Shown: positions 46,202-54,600 of the stretch, piece after piece
Position numbering within the stretch: position 1 is the first letter of the stretch
Layout of the letters: each line of letters begins with the position of its first letter
NCBI RefSeq assembly: GCF_003236295.1
Contig: NZ_POTW01000024.1
Location: forward strand, 1 to 64,000
DNA from: Jiangella anatolica
GTDB lineage: Bacteria > Actinomycetota > Actinomycetes > Jiangellales > Jiangellaceae
DNA length: 64,000 nt
Direction: 5' to 3'
The notes under the pieces: model-generated
What the model was told of the DNA's origin: nothing
The model's input: only the letters and a program-made list of their open reading frames with translations
The model's database searches: none
Position numbers and translations under genes: made by a program

Positions 46202-46213
46202 CCTGCCATCACA

Positions 46214-47839
46214 TCACGCGAGCACCAGCCCGACGAGGTCGGGCGCGAACCGCACCCCCGTCGAGTCGACGTGCTTGTCGACGACGGTGAAGCGGACGGT
46301 GTGCCGGCCGCGGGCCAGCTCCACCCGGCCGACCAGCTCGGTCCGGAACGAGCGCACCGACACCGTCGACGTGTCGATGGGTCCGCCCAGCCGCGAGCCG
46401 TCCACGTCGATGACGACCACGCCGCCGTTGGCCAGGTGCCGGAACCGCGCGTAGAGGTCGTACCGGCCGCCGCGGGTGATCTCGATCGCCGCCTCGAGGT
46501 ACTGGCCGTAGTCGGTGGCGCGCACCTCGACGACGGCGCCGCCGCTGGCCATGGCGTCCGCCGCCGGGACCACGGTGACGCCGGGTGTCGCGGTCAGCGG
46601 CACGTCCTCGACCTCGAACGACAGCCGGGTCGCCGGGCCGCGGCGGCCGGTGTCGGCGCCCGACGTCAGCCAGGCGAGGTCGAACGTCGCGAACACGATG
46701 TCGCGGGAGAAGCTGGTGGTGACGCCAGGAACGTGCTCGCGTCCGTACAGGACGCCGATCCGCCCGTCCGGCAGCGCCACCGTGTCCGAGTACGACGCCG
46801 GCCCCTCGGTCAGGACCCGGCTGTACGGCCAGCTCATCCCCTCGTCGTAGGAGATCGAGACGGTCATGTTCCGCCGCGTCGGCGAGTCGGTGCGCGAGAA
46901 CACCAGCCGGCTGTCCTCCCGCTCGCCGAGCCCCGTCAGCCGGGCGATGCCGGTGTCGATCGCGTTGACCGGCCGCGCCGCGGCGTCCAGCACCGGCGGC
47001 GACCAGGTGGCGCCGCGGTCGGTGCTCACCGACGTGATCCGCGGATGCGTGCCGCCCGACGCATACCGGCCGAGCACCACCAGCGTGCTGTCCGGCCGCT
47101 CGATCAGCCGGGCCTCGTTCAGCGGGTACGCGCCGTCCAGCGGGACGCCGCCACCGGCCTGCCAGGTGGCGCCGCCGTCGTCGCTGTGGATGACGGTGAC
47201 GCCGTAGCGCCGCTCGGCGACCGGGAAAGCGATCGCGCGACGGTGCCAGACCTGCACCATCAGCCGGCCGTCGGACAGCTGCAGGCCGTGGCCGGGGCCG
47301 GGCATGTGCAGCGTCTGCCCGTTCGGGTCGCCGTCGAACAGCTGCGTGAGCTCCTGCGGCGACGACCACGTCTCGCCGTCGTCGTCGCTGGTCACGACGT
47401 ACAACCGGGAGCTGTCCGGCGAGCCGCCGGTGTTGCCGGCGTCGCGGAAGCACTCCGCGTGGAACAGGAAGATCCGCCCCGTCGACCGGTCGACCAGCGG
47501 CGTCGGGTTGACGAAGGACTGCACGCCGTCGGAGCGGCGCACGTAGCGCAGCGGCTCCCAGGTGCGGCCGCCGTCGCGGCTGCGGCGCACGGCGAGGTGG
47601 TGCGGGTCGGCGTCGTGCGGGGTGAGGCGGGCCTCGGCGAAGGCCAGCACCGAGCCGGCCACCGTCGTCGTCAGGCCGAAGACGTGGAAGACGGCCAGGC
47701 CGTCGTCGCCGGCGCGGAACACCAGCGACTCCTCGAACTCGCCCTCGGCGGCGCCGGTGGCGGCGAACGACGGCGTGGCCGAGGCGAGCACGCCGGCGGC
47801 GGCGGTGCCGAGGACGAGGGTGCGACGGCTGAGTTCCAC
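46214..47839 (-). CDS. Tat-exported sialidase-family protein with C-terminal binding-like domain
   Basis: 541-aa exported protein. The twin-arginine signal LSRRTLVLGTAAAGVLASA is at residues 3-21. The catalytic-type six-blade propeller carries five Asp boxes: SRDGGRTW, SDDDGETW, SDDGGATW, STDRGATW and SYDEGMSW. From about residue 400 a beta-rich module (GGRYDLYARFRHLANGG to HTVRFTVVDKHVDS) resembles carbohydrate-binding or golvesin-like domains. It may cleave sialic acids or a related glycoside; true sialidase activity needs the arginine triad, which I cannot verify. GTG start with AAGGAG upstream. It follows the NanA/DapA-like gene, which fits acid-sugar release and cleavage. Confidence 0.85.
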   Translation of the reverse strand: MELSRRTLVLGTAAAGVLASATPSFAATGAAEGEFEESLVFRAGDDGLAVFHVFGLTTTVAGSVLAFAEARLTPHDADPHHLAVRRSRDGGRTWEPLRYVRRSDGVQSFVNPTPLVDRSTGRIFLFHAECFRDAGNTGGSPDSSRLYVVTSDDDGETWSSPQELTQLFDGDPNGQTLHMPGPGHGLQLSDGRLMVQVWHRRAIAFPVAERRYGVTVIHSDDGGATWQAGGGVPLDGAYPLNEARLIERPDSTLVVLGRYASGGTHPRITSVSTDRGATWSPPVLDAAARPVNAIDTGIARLTGLGEREDSRLVFSRTDSPTRRNMTVSISYDEGMSWPYSRVLTEGPASYSDTVALPDGRIGVLYGREHVPGVTTSFSRDIVFATFDLAWLTSGADTGRRGPATRLSFEVEDVPLTATPGVTVVPAADAMASGGAVVEVRATDYGQYLEAAIEITRGGRYDLYARFRHLANGGVVVIDVDGSRLGGPIDTSTVSVRSFRTELVGRVELARGRHTVRFTVVDKHVDSTGVRFAPDLVGLVLA

Positions 47840-47853
47840 GAGATCTCCTTCGA

Positions 47854-48768
47854 TCAGCGGGCGGTGACCAGGTGCGCGTCGAGCGGGCGGAGCAGGTCCA
47901 GCAGGCCGGCCCGCTCGTCCGGCGTCGCCGGCACGAACGGGGCGGCGACGTGCGGAGGGCAGAGGCCGCGGGCGGCGAGGACGGCCTTGACGGCGGGCAC
48001 GCCGCGGCGGACGGTGTGCAGCGCGAGCACGCGATCGGCGATCTCCTGGGCCGCGTCGGCGTCGGACGTCCGGCCGGACCGGAACGCGTCGTACAGCTCG
48101 GCGCAGAGCACCGGCGCCAGGTTGGCGATGCCCGGCACGATGCCGTCGGCGCCCGCCTCGAGCCCGGCGACCAGCTGCGTCTCCGAGCCCTGGCTGACGC
48201 CGACGTCCGGGCGCCGGCGGGCCGCGGCGACGATCCGGCCGAACAGGGCGAGGTCGCCGGAGCTGTCCTTGATGCCCACGACGTGCGGCATCGCCAGCAC
48301 CTCGTCGAGCACCGCGGGCGTCATCGGCACGCTGTAGCTCGGCACGTTGTACGCGACCACCGGCACGCCGAGCCCGGCGAAGGCGGCGAAATGCGCAACC
48401 ACCTCGTCGTCGCGGTGCCGGAAGTAGATCGGCGGGCTGACGACGACGGCGTCCGGCTCGGCCAGGCGGACGGCGTCGGCCCGCTGCAGCGCCTCGGCGG
48501 TGCCGGCGGCCGTGACGTTGACCAGCACCGGCCCGTCGCCGGTCCGCTCCCGCCAGTGCGCCGCGACGCCGGCCGCGAACTCCGTCATCGACGCCTGGGT
48601 CAGCAGCGGGCCCTCCCCGTTGCTGCCGAACAGCATGAGGCTGCGCGCGCCGGCCGCGGCCAGCGCGTCCAGCAGGTCGTACGCCGCCGCGGCGGACGGC
48701 TCGCCCGGCGCGCTCATCGGCGTCACCAGCGGGACCATCACCCCGCTGAGGAGGTCTCGGCCGTTCAT
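47854..48768 (-). CDS. Dihydrodipicolinate synthase/N-acetylneuraminate lyase family protein
   Basis: 304-aa (beta/alpha)8 class I aldolase. It has LFGSNGEGPLLTQ in the place of the GTTGE loop, catalytic tyrosine in VVAYNVPSYSVP and the Schiff-base lysine in VVGIKDSSGDLALF. The family includes DapA, NanA and sugar-acid aldolases. The setting between a sialidase-like gene and an oxidoreductase favours a catabolic sugar-acid lyase over lysine synthesis, by inference. ATG 48768 lies one base after the upstream stop (TGACATG), so translation is coupled. Confidence 0.9.
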   Translation of the reverse strand: MNGRDLLSGVMVPLVTPMSAPGEPSAAAAYDLLDALAAAGARSLMLFGSNGEGPLLTQASMTEFAAGVAAHWRERTGDGPVLVNVTAAGTAEALQRADAVRLAEPDAVVVSPPIYFRHRDDEVVAHFAAFAGLGVPVVAYNVPSYSVPMTPAVLDEVLAMPHVVGIKDSSGDLALFGRIVAAARRRPDVGVSQGSETQLVAGLEAGADGIVPGIANLAPVLCAELYDAFRSGRTSDADAAQEIADRVLALHTVRRGVPAVKAVLAARGLCPPHVAAPFVPATPDERAGLLDLLRPLDAHLVTAR

Positions 48769-48769
48769 G

Positions 48770-50383
48770 TCAGTACCCCTTGATCTCCGGCCAGGCCAGC
48801 TCGACGCCGTCGGCGGCCAGCTCGTCCTGGAAGGCGCCCAGCAGGGCGCCGGACTCGTGCACCTGGCCCGGCTCCAGCCCGCCGGCCAGGCAGTGCGCCG
48901 CCAGCGCGCCGGCGACCTCGCCGACGTTCCACTCGACGGGGTGCAGCCGGTAGCAGCCGTTGGTGATGTGCGTCGTGCCGATGTTCTTGCCGGCCGGCAG
49001 CAGGTTGCGCACCCGCTGCGGCAGCAGCGCGCCGAGCGGGATCTGGAACGGCGAGCTGGCGACGTCGATATAGGTGTCGCCGCCGGTCGACGGGTGCAGG
49101 TCGATGCGGTACATCCCGATGCCGACGGAGTCCGGGTACGCGACCGCGCCGGCCGAGCCGCGGACCGCCAGCGACAGGTCCTGCTCGACCACCGTGCGGC
49201 GGGCCCTGATGCGGCGCGACTCGCGGATGTACGGCGCCTTCGCCAGCCCGTCGGCCGTGCCCATGACGTCGCCGCGCAGCCGTAGCCCCCGCCAGCCGGT
49301 GCCGCCGTCGGGCCGCGGCGCCTCGGTCTGCAGCCAGTACAGCATCGACATGGACAGCTCGCGGGCGCCGGCGAGGTGCTTGTCGCGCTCCTCGTCGCTG
49401 ACGCCGATCAGCGACCCGGGCACGTAGTCGATCATCGGCCAGTTGACGACGGTGACGTCGCTCTCGGCGAACCCGGGCCGGAACACCGACCGGGCGACGA
49501 TGCGGCGGAAGGCCCACAGCTCGCGGTCGCCGGGGTCCTTGGACTGGTCGGCGACGACCGGGCCGGTGTCGCCGTTGGGCACGAAGGCGCGCTCGAACGG
49601 CTCGAGTGTGCGCGGGTCCGGCGCACGCAGGCTGATCAGCGGGTTCGGCCACTTCGGCGGCTGGTACTCGCGCCAGGCGGCGTACCCGGCCGGCCGGTCG
49701 ATCGTGTGGTCCTCGCCGGCGCGGTGGTCGACGGCGAACACCCAGGAGAACGCCTGCAGGTTGTCCGGCTGCGCCTGGTCCGGCGCGCTCGGCTCGCCGG
49801 TGTCGTGCCGCGACTCGAACCCGGTGACGTGCTCGGTGCCGGTGAGCGGCAGCAGGTCGCCCAACTCGGTCGCGTCCAGGAGGTAGGGGGCACGGACCTC
49901 CAGCCTGGTGCCGTCGGGGCCCTCGACCACGACGGCGGTGACGCGGTCGCCGTCGACGCTCGCGGCCACCGGGCGGTGCCGGTACAGGACGCGCAGCCGG
50001 CCGGCCGCGATCCACGGCGCCACCATCGCCTCCAGCACGGCGGCGCCGACCCGCGGCTCATGGCACAGCCGGCTGACCTTCCCCTGGCCGGGGTTGAGGT
50101 CGCGTGCGTCGCGGGCCCAGCCGGCCAGCGGGTACCAGGCGCGGTAGTAGGCGCGGATGTTCTCGCGCAGCTCGCGGTAGCTGCGGGTGCTGCCGAACTG
50201 CTCGATCCACGCGTGCTCGTCCGGCGGGACGCCCTGGCTGGTCAGCTGGCCGCCGATCCAGTCGGTCTCCTCGGTGAGCAGGACGGACCTGCCTCGTCGC
50301 AGTGCCGCGAGGGCCGCTGCGACGCCGCCGAGCCCGCCGCCCACCACGAGGATGTCGGCCGTCCTCGCCGTCTCGCTGCTCAC
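48770..50383 (-). CDS. FAD-dependent oxidoreductase
   Basis: 537-aa flavoprotein of the PF12831 type. The N-terminal dinucleotide motif VVGGGLGGVAAALAAL is followed by SVLLTEETDWIGGQLTSQGV, a typical signature of this family. Later segments include PYLLDATELGDLLPLTG and the C-terminal flavin loop PAGKNIGTTHITNGCYRLHP. Such proteins occur in glycan and sugar-acid loci, but substrates are mostly unknown. The GTG at 50383 overlaps the stop of the glycosidase gene (GTGA) and has AGAGGGA upstream. The open frame extends further upstream only as a shadow. Confidence 0.88.
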   Translation of the reverse strand: MSSETARTADILVVGGGLGGVAAALAALRRGRSVLLTEETDWIGGQLTSQGVPPDEHAWIEQFGSTRSYRELRENIRAYYRAWYPLAGWARDARDLNPGQGKVSRLCHEPRVGAAVLEAMVAPWIAAGRLRVLYRHRPVAASVDGDRVTAVVVEGPDGTRLEVRAPYLLDATELGDLLPLTGTEHVTGFESRHDTGEPSAPDQAQPDNLQAFSWVFAVDHRAGEDHTIDRPAGYAAWREYQPPKWPNPLISLRAPDPRTLEPFERAFVPNGDTGPVVADQSKDPGDRELWAFRRIVARSVFRPGFAESDVTVVNWPMIDYVPGSLIGVSDEERDKHLAGARELSMSMLYWLQTEAPRPDGGTGWRGLRLRGDVMGTADGLAKAPYIRESRRIRARRTVVEQDLSLAVRGSAGAVAYPDSVGIGMYRIDLHPSTGGDTYIDVASSPFQIPLGALLPQRVRNLLPAGKNIGTTHITNGCYRLHPVEWNVGEVAGALAAHCLAGGLEPGQVHESGALLGAFQDELAADGVELAWPEIKGY

Positions 50384-52350
50384 GCGTGGGATCCCTCTCT
50401 GACGAACTGGACATGCCGGGTGTCGCCGTCGACGGTGACGGCTTGCGGCCCGCCCTCGATGTCGGTGATGCGCGCGTCGCCGGTGCCGGTGACGGTGGCG
50501 CTGACCTCGTCCGGCGTGCGCCGGTACGCGCTCACGACGACGCCCGGCGCCGCGTCGATCAGGACGGCGCCGTCGAGCGTCACGACCAGCCGGTCGCCCG
50601 CGCGCACCGTCAGCCGGCCGTCGCCGAGCGGCAGGCCGGCCAGCTCGGCCGGCTCGCCGGGATGGGCGAACCGCCAGCCGTCCGGCCGGGCCTCGGCCAG
50701 CTCGCCGAACGCGAGGTGCGCCAGCAGCCCGCCCCACGCCATCAGCCCGTCCGACCGCTGCTGGAATCCGGTGAGGTCCTCACCGTCGAAGGCCGGGTAG
50801 TTCTCCCGGACCGCGCTGTGCGCCTCCCACTCGGTGAGGAACAGCTCCAGCAGCGCCGTGCTGACGGCGCGGCTGTGGTCACGCAGGTCGTAGCGGCGCA
50901 GCCCCTGGACCGCGAGGTAGGCCATCGGCGCCCAGATCCGGCCACGCCAGTAGGTGGCGGCGAAGCCGGGGTCGTTCCGCGCGACGCTGGGCAGCGGCCG
51001 GTCGCCGCCGAGCACGCCGGGCTGGAGCAGGACGTCCGCGACGTGCCGTGCCGTGGCCGGGTCGGGGAAGCCGCCGAGCAGCGGGTAGAGCAGCGTCGGC
51101 GAGACGTGCGGGTCGTGGCTGCCGTCCGCGCGCAGGTTCCGGTAGCCCTGCGCGGCCTCGTCCCAGAACAGCGCCGCGGCCCGCGCACGAGTGCGCTCGG
51201 CCGCTGCGGTGAGCCGGGCCGCCGTAGCGGCGTCGCCGAGCAGCTCGGCCATCATGGCCAGGGCCTCGGCGTCGGCAATGTGTAGCGCGTTCAGGCCGGC
51301 GTCGGCGAGGTCCATCGTGTGCGTCGCCGGGTCGTACGCGGCCTCGTCGTACATCGGCGAGTCGTCCAGCCCGGACTCCCGCTTCGCGCGGTCCAGCGTC
51401 GCCGACTCCGGGTCGCCCTCGATCGGGTCCGAGCCCCACGCCAGCAAGCCGTGCGGCCCGACGCGATGCGCCGGCCACCAGTCGTGCCAGGCCAGCAGCG
51501 CGTCGAAGGTCTCCTCCAGCAGCGCCCGGTCGCGGGTCCGGTCGGAGAGCCCGCCGGACAGGTACGCCGACAGCACCGTCAGCGCGCCGACCGGCGGCTG
51601 CGACCGGTCCCAGGTGGTGCCGCGCTCGTCGCTGACCCGGTTCGGGATCATCCCGGCCGCGTCGGCGAACGGCAGGATCTGGCCGAGGATGCCGCGCGCG
51701 TAGTCGCGGTCGACGAGGCTCGCGACCAGCCCGGTGAAGAACGTGTCCCACGCGTGCAGCGCCCAGCTGCCGTAGAAGCCCTGCCGCTCGGCGGAGACGA
51801 AGTCGCGCGACGTCGGGGTGAGGACGCGGCCCAGGTCCGGCGCGTGGATGGTGTTCCAGGTGACGGCGCGGGTCAGCGCGTCGGCGGCGTCGCGGTACCG
51901 GCCTCCGGACCTCGGGCGGACGGCGTCGGCGGCGGCCCGGCGCCGCTCGATCACTTCGCCGACATCGTGCACCGTCGCGGCCGAGTTGCGCGGGGCGATG
52001 AGGAGGTCGTCGCCGGCACGGTCCAGCCGCCAGCCGTCCTTCCCCGGCCAGTCGACGACGACCGTGCCCGCGGACGCGCCCCGGACGTACAGCTCGTCGC
52101 CCGGCCCGCCGGCCATCGTCAGCCGCAGCTCGACCCCGTCCGCCTCGACCGTGACCTCGGCGAACGAGCCGTCGACGGTGTGGTGGCCGAGCCGGACCAG
52201 GCCGCGCCGCCAGGTGAACCCGTCGAACACCGGCCGGCCGGCGGCGTCCAGGAGACCGAACCGGACCGCGAGCCCGGACGGCAGGTGCGTCATGCCGGTG
52301 TGGGTGCGGACGTCCCAGGTGCTCCAGCCGCGTGGTGCGGGGGCCGTCAT
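50380..52350 (-). CDS. MGH1-like glycoside hydrolase (GH63-type (alpha/alpha)6 barrel)
   Basis: 656-aa protein without a signal peptide. Residues 1-150 form a beta-sandwich N-domain. The (alpha/alpha)6 catalytic domain follows with FYGSWALHAWDTFFTGLVAS, GMIPNRVSDERGTTWDRSQP and YWRGRIWAPMAYLAVQGLRR, the order seen in GH63 and mannosylglycerate-hydrolase-like enzymes. A small C-terminal beta domain ends it. It probably hydrolyses an imported oligosaccharide or glycoside in the cytoplasm. It is the first gene of the five-gene operon, with GGAGGGAG before the ATG. Confidence 0.85.
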   Translation of the reverse strand: MTAPAPRGWSTWDVRTHTGMTHLPSGLAVRFGLLDAAGRPVFDGFTWRRGLVRLGHHTVDGSFAEVTVEADGVELRLTMAGGPGDELYVRGASAGTVVVDWPGKDGWRLDRAGDDLLIAPRNSAATVHDVGEVIERRRAAADAVRPRSGGRYRDAADALTRAVTWNTIHAPDLGRVLTPTSRDFVSAERQGFYGSWALHAWDTFFTGLVASLVDRDYARGILGQILPFADAAGMIPNRVSDERGTTWDRSQPPVGALTVLSAYLSGGLSDRTRDRALLEETFDALLAWHDWWPAHRVGPHGLLAWGSDPIEGDPESATLDRAKRESGLDDSPMYDEAAYDPATHTMDLADAGLNALHIADAEALAMMAELLGDAATAARLTAAAERTRARAAALFWDEAAQGYRNLRADGSHDPHVSPTLLYPLLGGFPDPATARHVADVLLQPGVLGGDRPLPSVARNDPGFAATYWRGRIWAPMAYLAVQGLRRYDLRDHSRAVSTALLELFLTEWEAHSAVRENYPAFDGEDLTGFQQRSDGLMAWGGLLAHLAFGELAEARPDGWRFAHPGEPAELAGLPLGDGRLTVRAGDRLVVTLDGAVLIDAAPGVVVSAYRRTPDEVSATVTGTGDARITDIEGGPQAVTVDGDTRHVQFVREGSHA

Positions 52351-52377
52351 GCGCTCGCCGATCTCCCTCCGCGGGCA

Positions 52378-52391
52378 CTAATACGTATTAG
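52378..52391. promoter_or_regulatory. Perfect 14-bp palindrome CTAATACGTATTAG, candidate operator
   Basis: Even palindrome with a central CpG in a locally AT-rich patch between the glycosidase start and its promoter, just downstream of the predicted transcription start. The size and central CG resemble LacI- or GntR-family operators. No gene of either family is in the window; the nearby regulator is AraC-type. Confidence 0.75.
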
Positions 52392-52404
52392 GACAACGGA
52401 CTCG

Positions 52405-52434
52405 ACTGTAACGGCGGCGTTTCCGGCTCGTCAA
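52405..52434 (-). promoter_or_regulatory. Sigma-70-type promoter of the glycan operon
   Basis: On the minus strand, TTGACG (52434-52429), 18-base spacer, TACAGT (52410-52405). Transcription would start near 52398, placing the palindrome at about +7 to +20 and leaving a leader of some 48 bases before the ATG at 52350. Confidence 0.7.
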
Positions 52435-52548
52435 GGGATGACAGGATTCGCCATCATGCTGCACAGTGACGCCATGGCCGCCCGGGGTGCGCCGCGAGCA
52501 GGATGCGAGACGTCGGCCTATTCGCACCGAACCGCCTGGAGACCCGTC

Positions 52549-53418
52549 ATGACCGTCGCGCCCATCGCACCGCCGTCGACCCTGGAGAGCCGCTACGAGC
52601 AGGATGGATTCGTCATCCTGAAGGACGTGCTCAGCCGCGCCGAGCTCGACGCGCTGCTGGCCGAGACCGCGCGGATCTGCCGTGGCGAGCTCGGCGCGAT
52701 CGAGGGGGCGGTCGCGTCGTCGCCGGACGAGAGCGACGACGAGGTGATCCGCCGGTTCCTCTGCGTCCACTATCCGCACAAGCTGTCGTCGCTGATGCTG
52801 GACACGATGCGCCATCCCGCGATCGTCGACGGCCTGACCCGGGTCATCGGGCCGAACGTCAAGGCGATGCAGTCGATGCTGTTCGTCAAGGCCGAGGGGA
52901 AGCCGGGCCAGGCCTGGCACCAGGACGAGATGTTCATCCCGACCCGGGACCGCTCGCTCACCGCCGCGTGGATCGCACTCGACGACGCGACCGTCGAGAA
53001 CGGCTGCCTCTGGGTGCTGCCCGGCTCGCACCGCGGCGGCGTCATCTACCCCAACCGCGAGCACGAGGACCCGCGCTACGACTGCACCGTCGAGTCCTAC
53101 GACTTCCCCTGGACCGACGACGACGCGGTGCCGGTCGAGCTGAGCGCCGGATCGGTGCTGCTGTTCAACGGGTACCTGCTGCACAAGTCGCTGCCGAACA
53201 CCGGGAAGCACGGCTACCGGCGCGCGCTGGCCAACCACTACATGAGCGCGGAGTCGCTGCTGCCGTGGGCGCCGCCGCACGAAGGGCAGACCATGGCGCA
53301 GGCCGACTTCCGCGACGTCGTGCTGGTGGCCGGCCGCGACCCGTACGCCTACAAGGGGATCGAGCAGCTGCGCACGCCGCGGATCCGGCCGGATCGCGAC
53401 GGTGGCTGTGACCGCTGA
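52549..53418 (+). CDS. Phytanoyl-CoA dioxygenase (PhyH) family Fe(II)/2-oxoglutarate enzyme
   Basis: 289-aa double-stranded beta-helix oxygenase. The metal triad is readable: His124 and Asp126 in AWHQDEMF and distal His212 in GYLLHKSLPNT, with the 2-oxoglutarate arginine in YRRALANHY. It starts YEQDGFVILKDVLSRAELD, typical of PhyH proteins. Bacterial members hydroxylate diverse small molecules, including sugars and amino acids. It is divergent from the glycan operon, and its 3' end overlaps the AraC gene by 17 bases, so the two are coupled. Confidence 0.9.
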   Translation: MTVAPIAPPSTLESRYEQDGFVILKDVLSRAELDALLAETARICRGELGAIEGAVASSPDESDDEVIRRFLCVHYPHKLSSLMLDTMRHPAIVDGLTRVIGPNVKAMQSMLFVKAEGKPGQAWHQDEMFIPTRDRSLTAAWIALDDATVENGCLWVLPGSHRGGVIYPNREHEDPRYDCTVESYDFPWTDDDAVPVELSAGSVLLFNGYLLHKSLPNTGKHGYRRALANHYMSAESLLPWAPPHEGQTMAQADFRDVVLVAGRDPYAYKGIEQLRTPRIRPDRDGGCDR

Positions 53419-54304
53419 GGTCGCTGTGGCGGGGTTCGGGGTGGGGCTGGCGCCCCGCCTCGGCCCCGCCGTCGCGGACTACCCGCCGGGCTCGACGTTC
53501 GGCCCGCGCGACGCCCGCACGTACGAGTTCGTCTGGCTGCTGTCCGGCAGCGCGACCTGGCGCTGGGACGACCTGCAGGTACCGCTGACACCGGGGACGT
53601 TGCTGCTGGTCCGGCCGGGGATGCGCGACGCGTTCCGCTGGGATCCGCGGCGGCCGACCCGGCACGCGTACGTGCACTTCACGCTGGCCGGGCCCCCGTT
53701 CGACGATGCGGCGTGGCCGGTCGTGCGGGAGCTGGGCGGCCGGCCGGACCCGATGGGCGCGCTGTGCCAGTACCTGCTCTGGCTCGGCGCCGCGTGCCCG
53801 CCCGGCTGGCACGACCGGGCGGCCGAGACGCTGCGGCTGCTGGTGCTGACGTTCCTCGCGCCGCCTGCCGAGCCGGCCGGCTCGGGCGCCGGCGACGGAG
53901 GGCTGCCGGCGCCGGTGGTCGCCGCGATGTCCGCCGTACGGACCGCATGGGCCGACGGTGTCGCCCGGCCGGTTCCGCTGGAGCGGCTGGCCGCGGCCGC
54001 CGGCGTGTCCGTCTCGACGCTGTGCCGGGCGTTCCGGCGCCGCTTCGGGGTCGGGCCGGTCGCCGCGCTGGAGCGGCTCCGGCTGGCCCGGTCCGAGCCG
54101 CTGCTGTGGATGAGCAACCTGTCGCTGCAGGCCATCGCGGTGCAGTGCGGGTTCGCCGACGCCTACCACTTCTCCCGCCGGTTCCGCGCCGTCTACGGCG
54201 TCGCGCCGAGCGCGTTCCGGGCCACCGCGCCGCAGGCCGCTCCCCCGTCGCCGCTGGCCGCGTCGGGGCTGGCCGCGCTGGAGCAGCTGACCCCGGCGCC
54301 GTGA
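53402..54304 (+). CDS. AraC-family transcriptional regulator
   Basis: 300-aa regulator with an N-terminal cupin-like ligand domain (TYEFVWLLSGSATWRWDDLQ, then PGTLLLVRPGMRDAFRWDP) and a C-terminal double helix-turn-helix: LERLAAAAGVSVSTLCRAF and LSLQAIAVQCGFADAYHFSR followed by RFRAVYGVAPSAFR. It usually activates in response to a sugar. The GTG at 53402 lies inside the end of the dioxygenase gene; a second GTG two codons later is possible. It plausibly controls this locus. Confidence 0.9.
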   Translation: MAVTAEVAVAGFGVGLAPRLGPAVADYPPGSTFGPRDARTYEFVWLLSGSATWRWDDLQVPLTPGTLLLVRPGMRDAFRWDPRRPTRHAYVHFTLAGPPFDDAAWPVVRELGGRPDPMGALCQYLLWLGAACPPGWHDRAAETLRLLVLTFLAPPAEPAGSGAGDGGLPAPVVAAMSAVRTAWADGVARPVPLERLAAAAGVSVSTLCRAFRRRFGVGPVAALERLRLARSEPLLWMSNLSLQAIAVQCGFADAYHFSRRFRAVYGVAPSAFRATAPQAAPPSPLAASGLAALEQLTPAP

Positions 54305-54305
54305 G

Positions 54306-54530
54306 CTATCCCTGCACCTGCTCGGCCTCGTAGCGCGGCTTGATCTCCTCGTTGAGGTAGGCGCCCATGCTGTCGGCCCGCATCATCGCCTCGACGTCCA
54401 GCGGGTCGACGTCGAGGTAGCGGTAGACGGCGCCGGACTCGAACTCGACCTCGAGCGTCCACGTCTGCGGGTCGTAGCCGACGGAGCGCAGCGCGGACGA
54501 CGACACCGGCCAGCGTCTGATCCTGCCCAT
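54306..54530 (-). CDS. KTSC-domain small protein
   Basis: 74-aa protein from ATG 54530. The sequence VSSSALRSVGYDPQTWTLEV, ESGAVYRYLDVDPLDVEAMM and ADSMGAYLNEEIKPRY follows the KTSC domain pattern, in which an invariant Ser-x-Gly-x-(Y/F)-x-N segment precedes the terminal RY. KTSC proteins may bind RNA but are poorly characterised. Its stop lies two bases from that of the convergent AraC gene, and it is divergent from the ABC exporter pair. Confidence 0.82.
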   Translation of the reverse strand: MGRIRRWPVSSSALRSVGYDPQTWTLEVEFESGAVYRYLDVDPLDVEAMMRADSMGAYLNEEIKPRYEAEQVQG

Positions 54531-54600
54531 CGACTCGATCGTGTCGCCACGCGTCGGCAGGGTCAATAGTCGCGCCGAAATCGCGTTGCCGCCGGGGTGT

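Noticed and set aside
47854-48768. Biosynthetic dapA
   Set aside because: Although the fold and catalytic Lys/Tyr fit, the GSNGEG loop and glycan-operon context favour a catabolic lyase; no specific symbol assigned.
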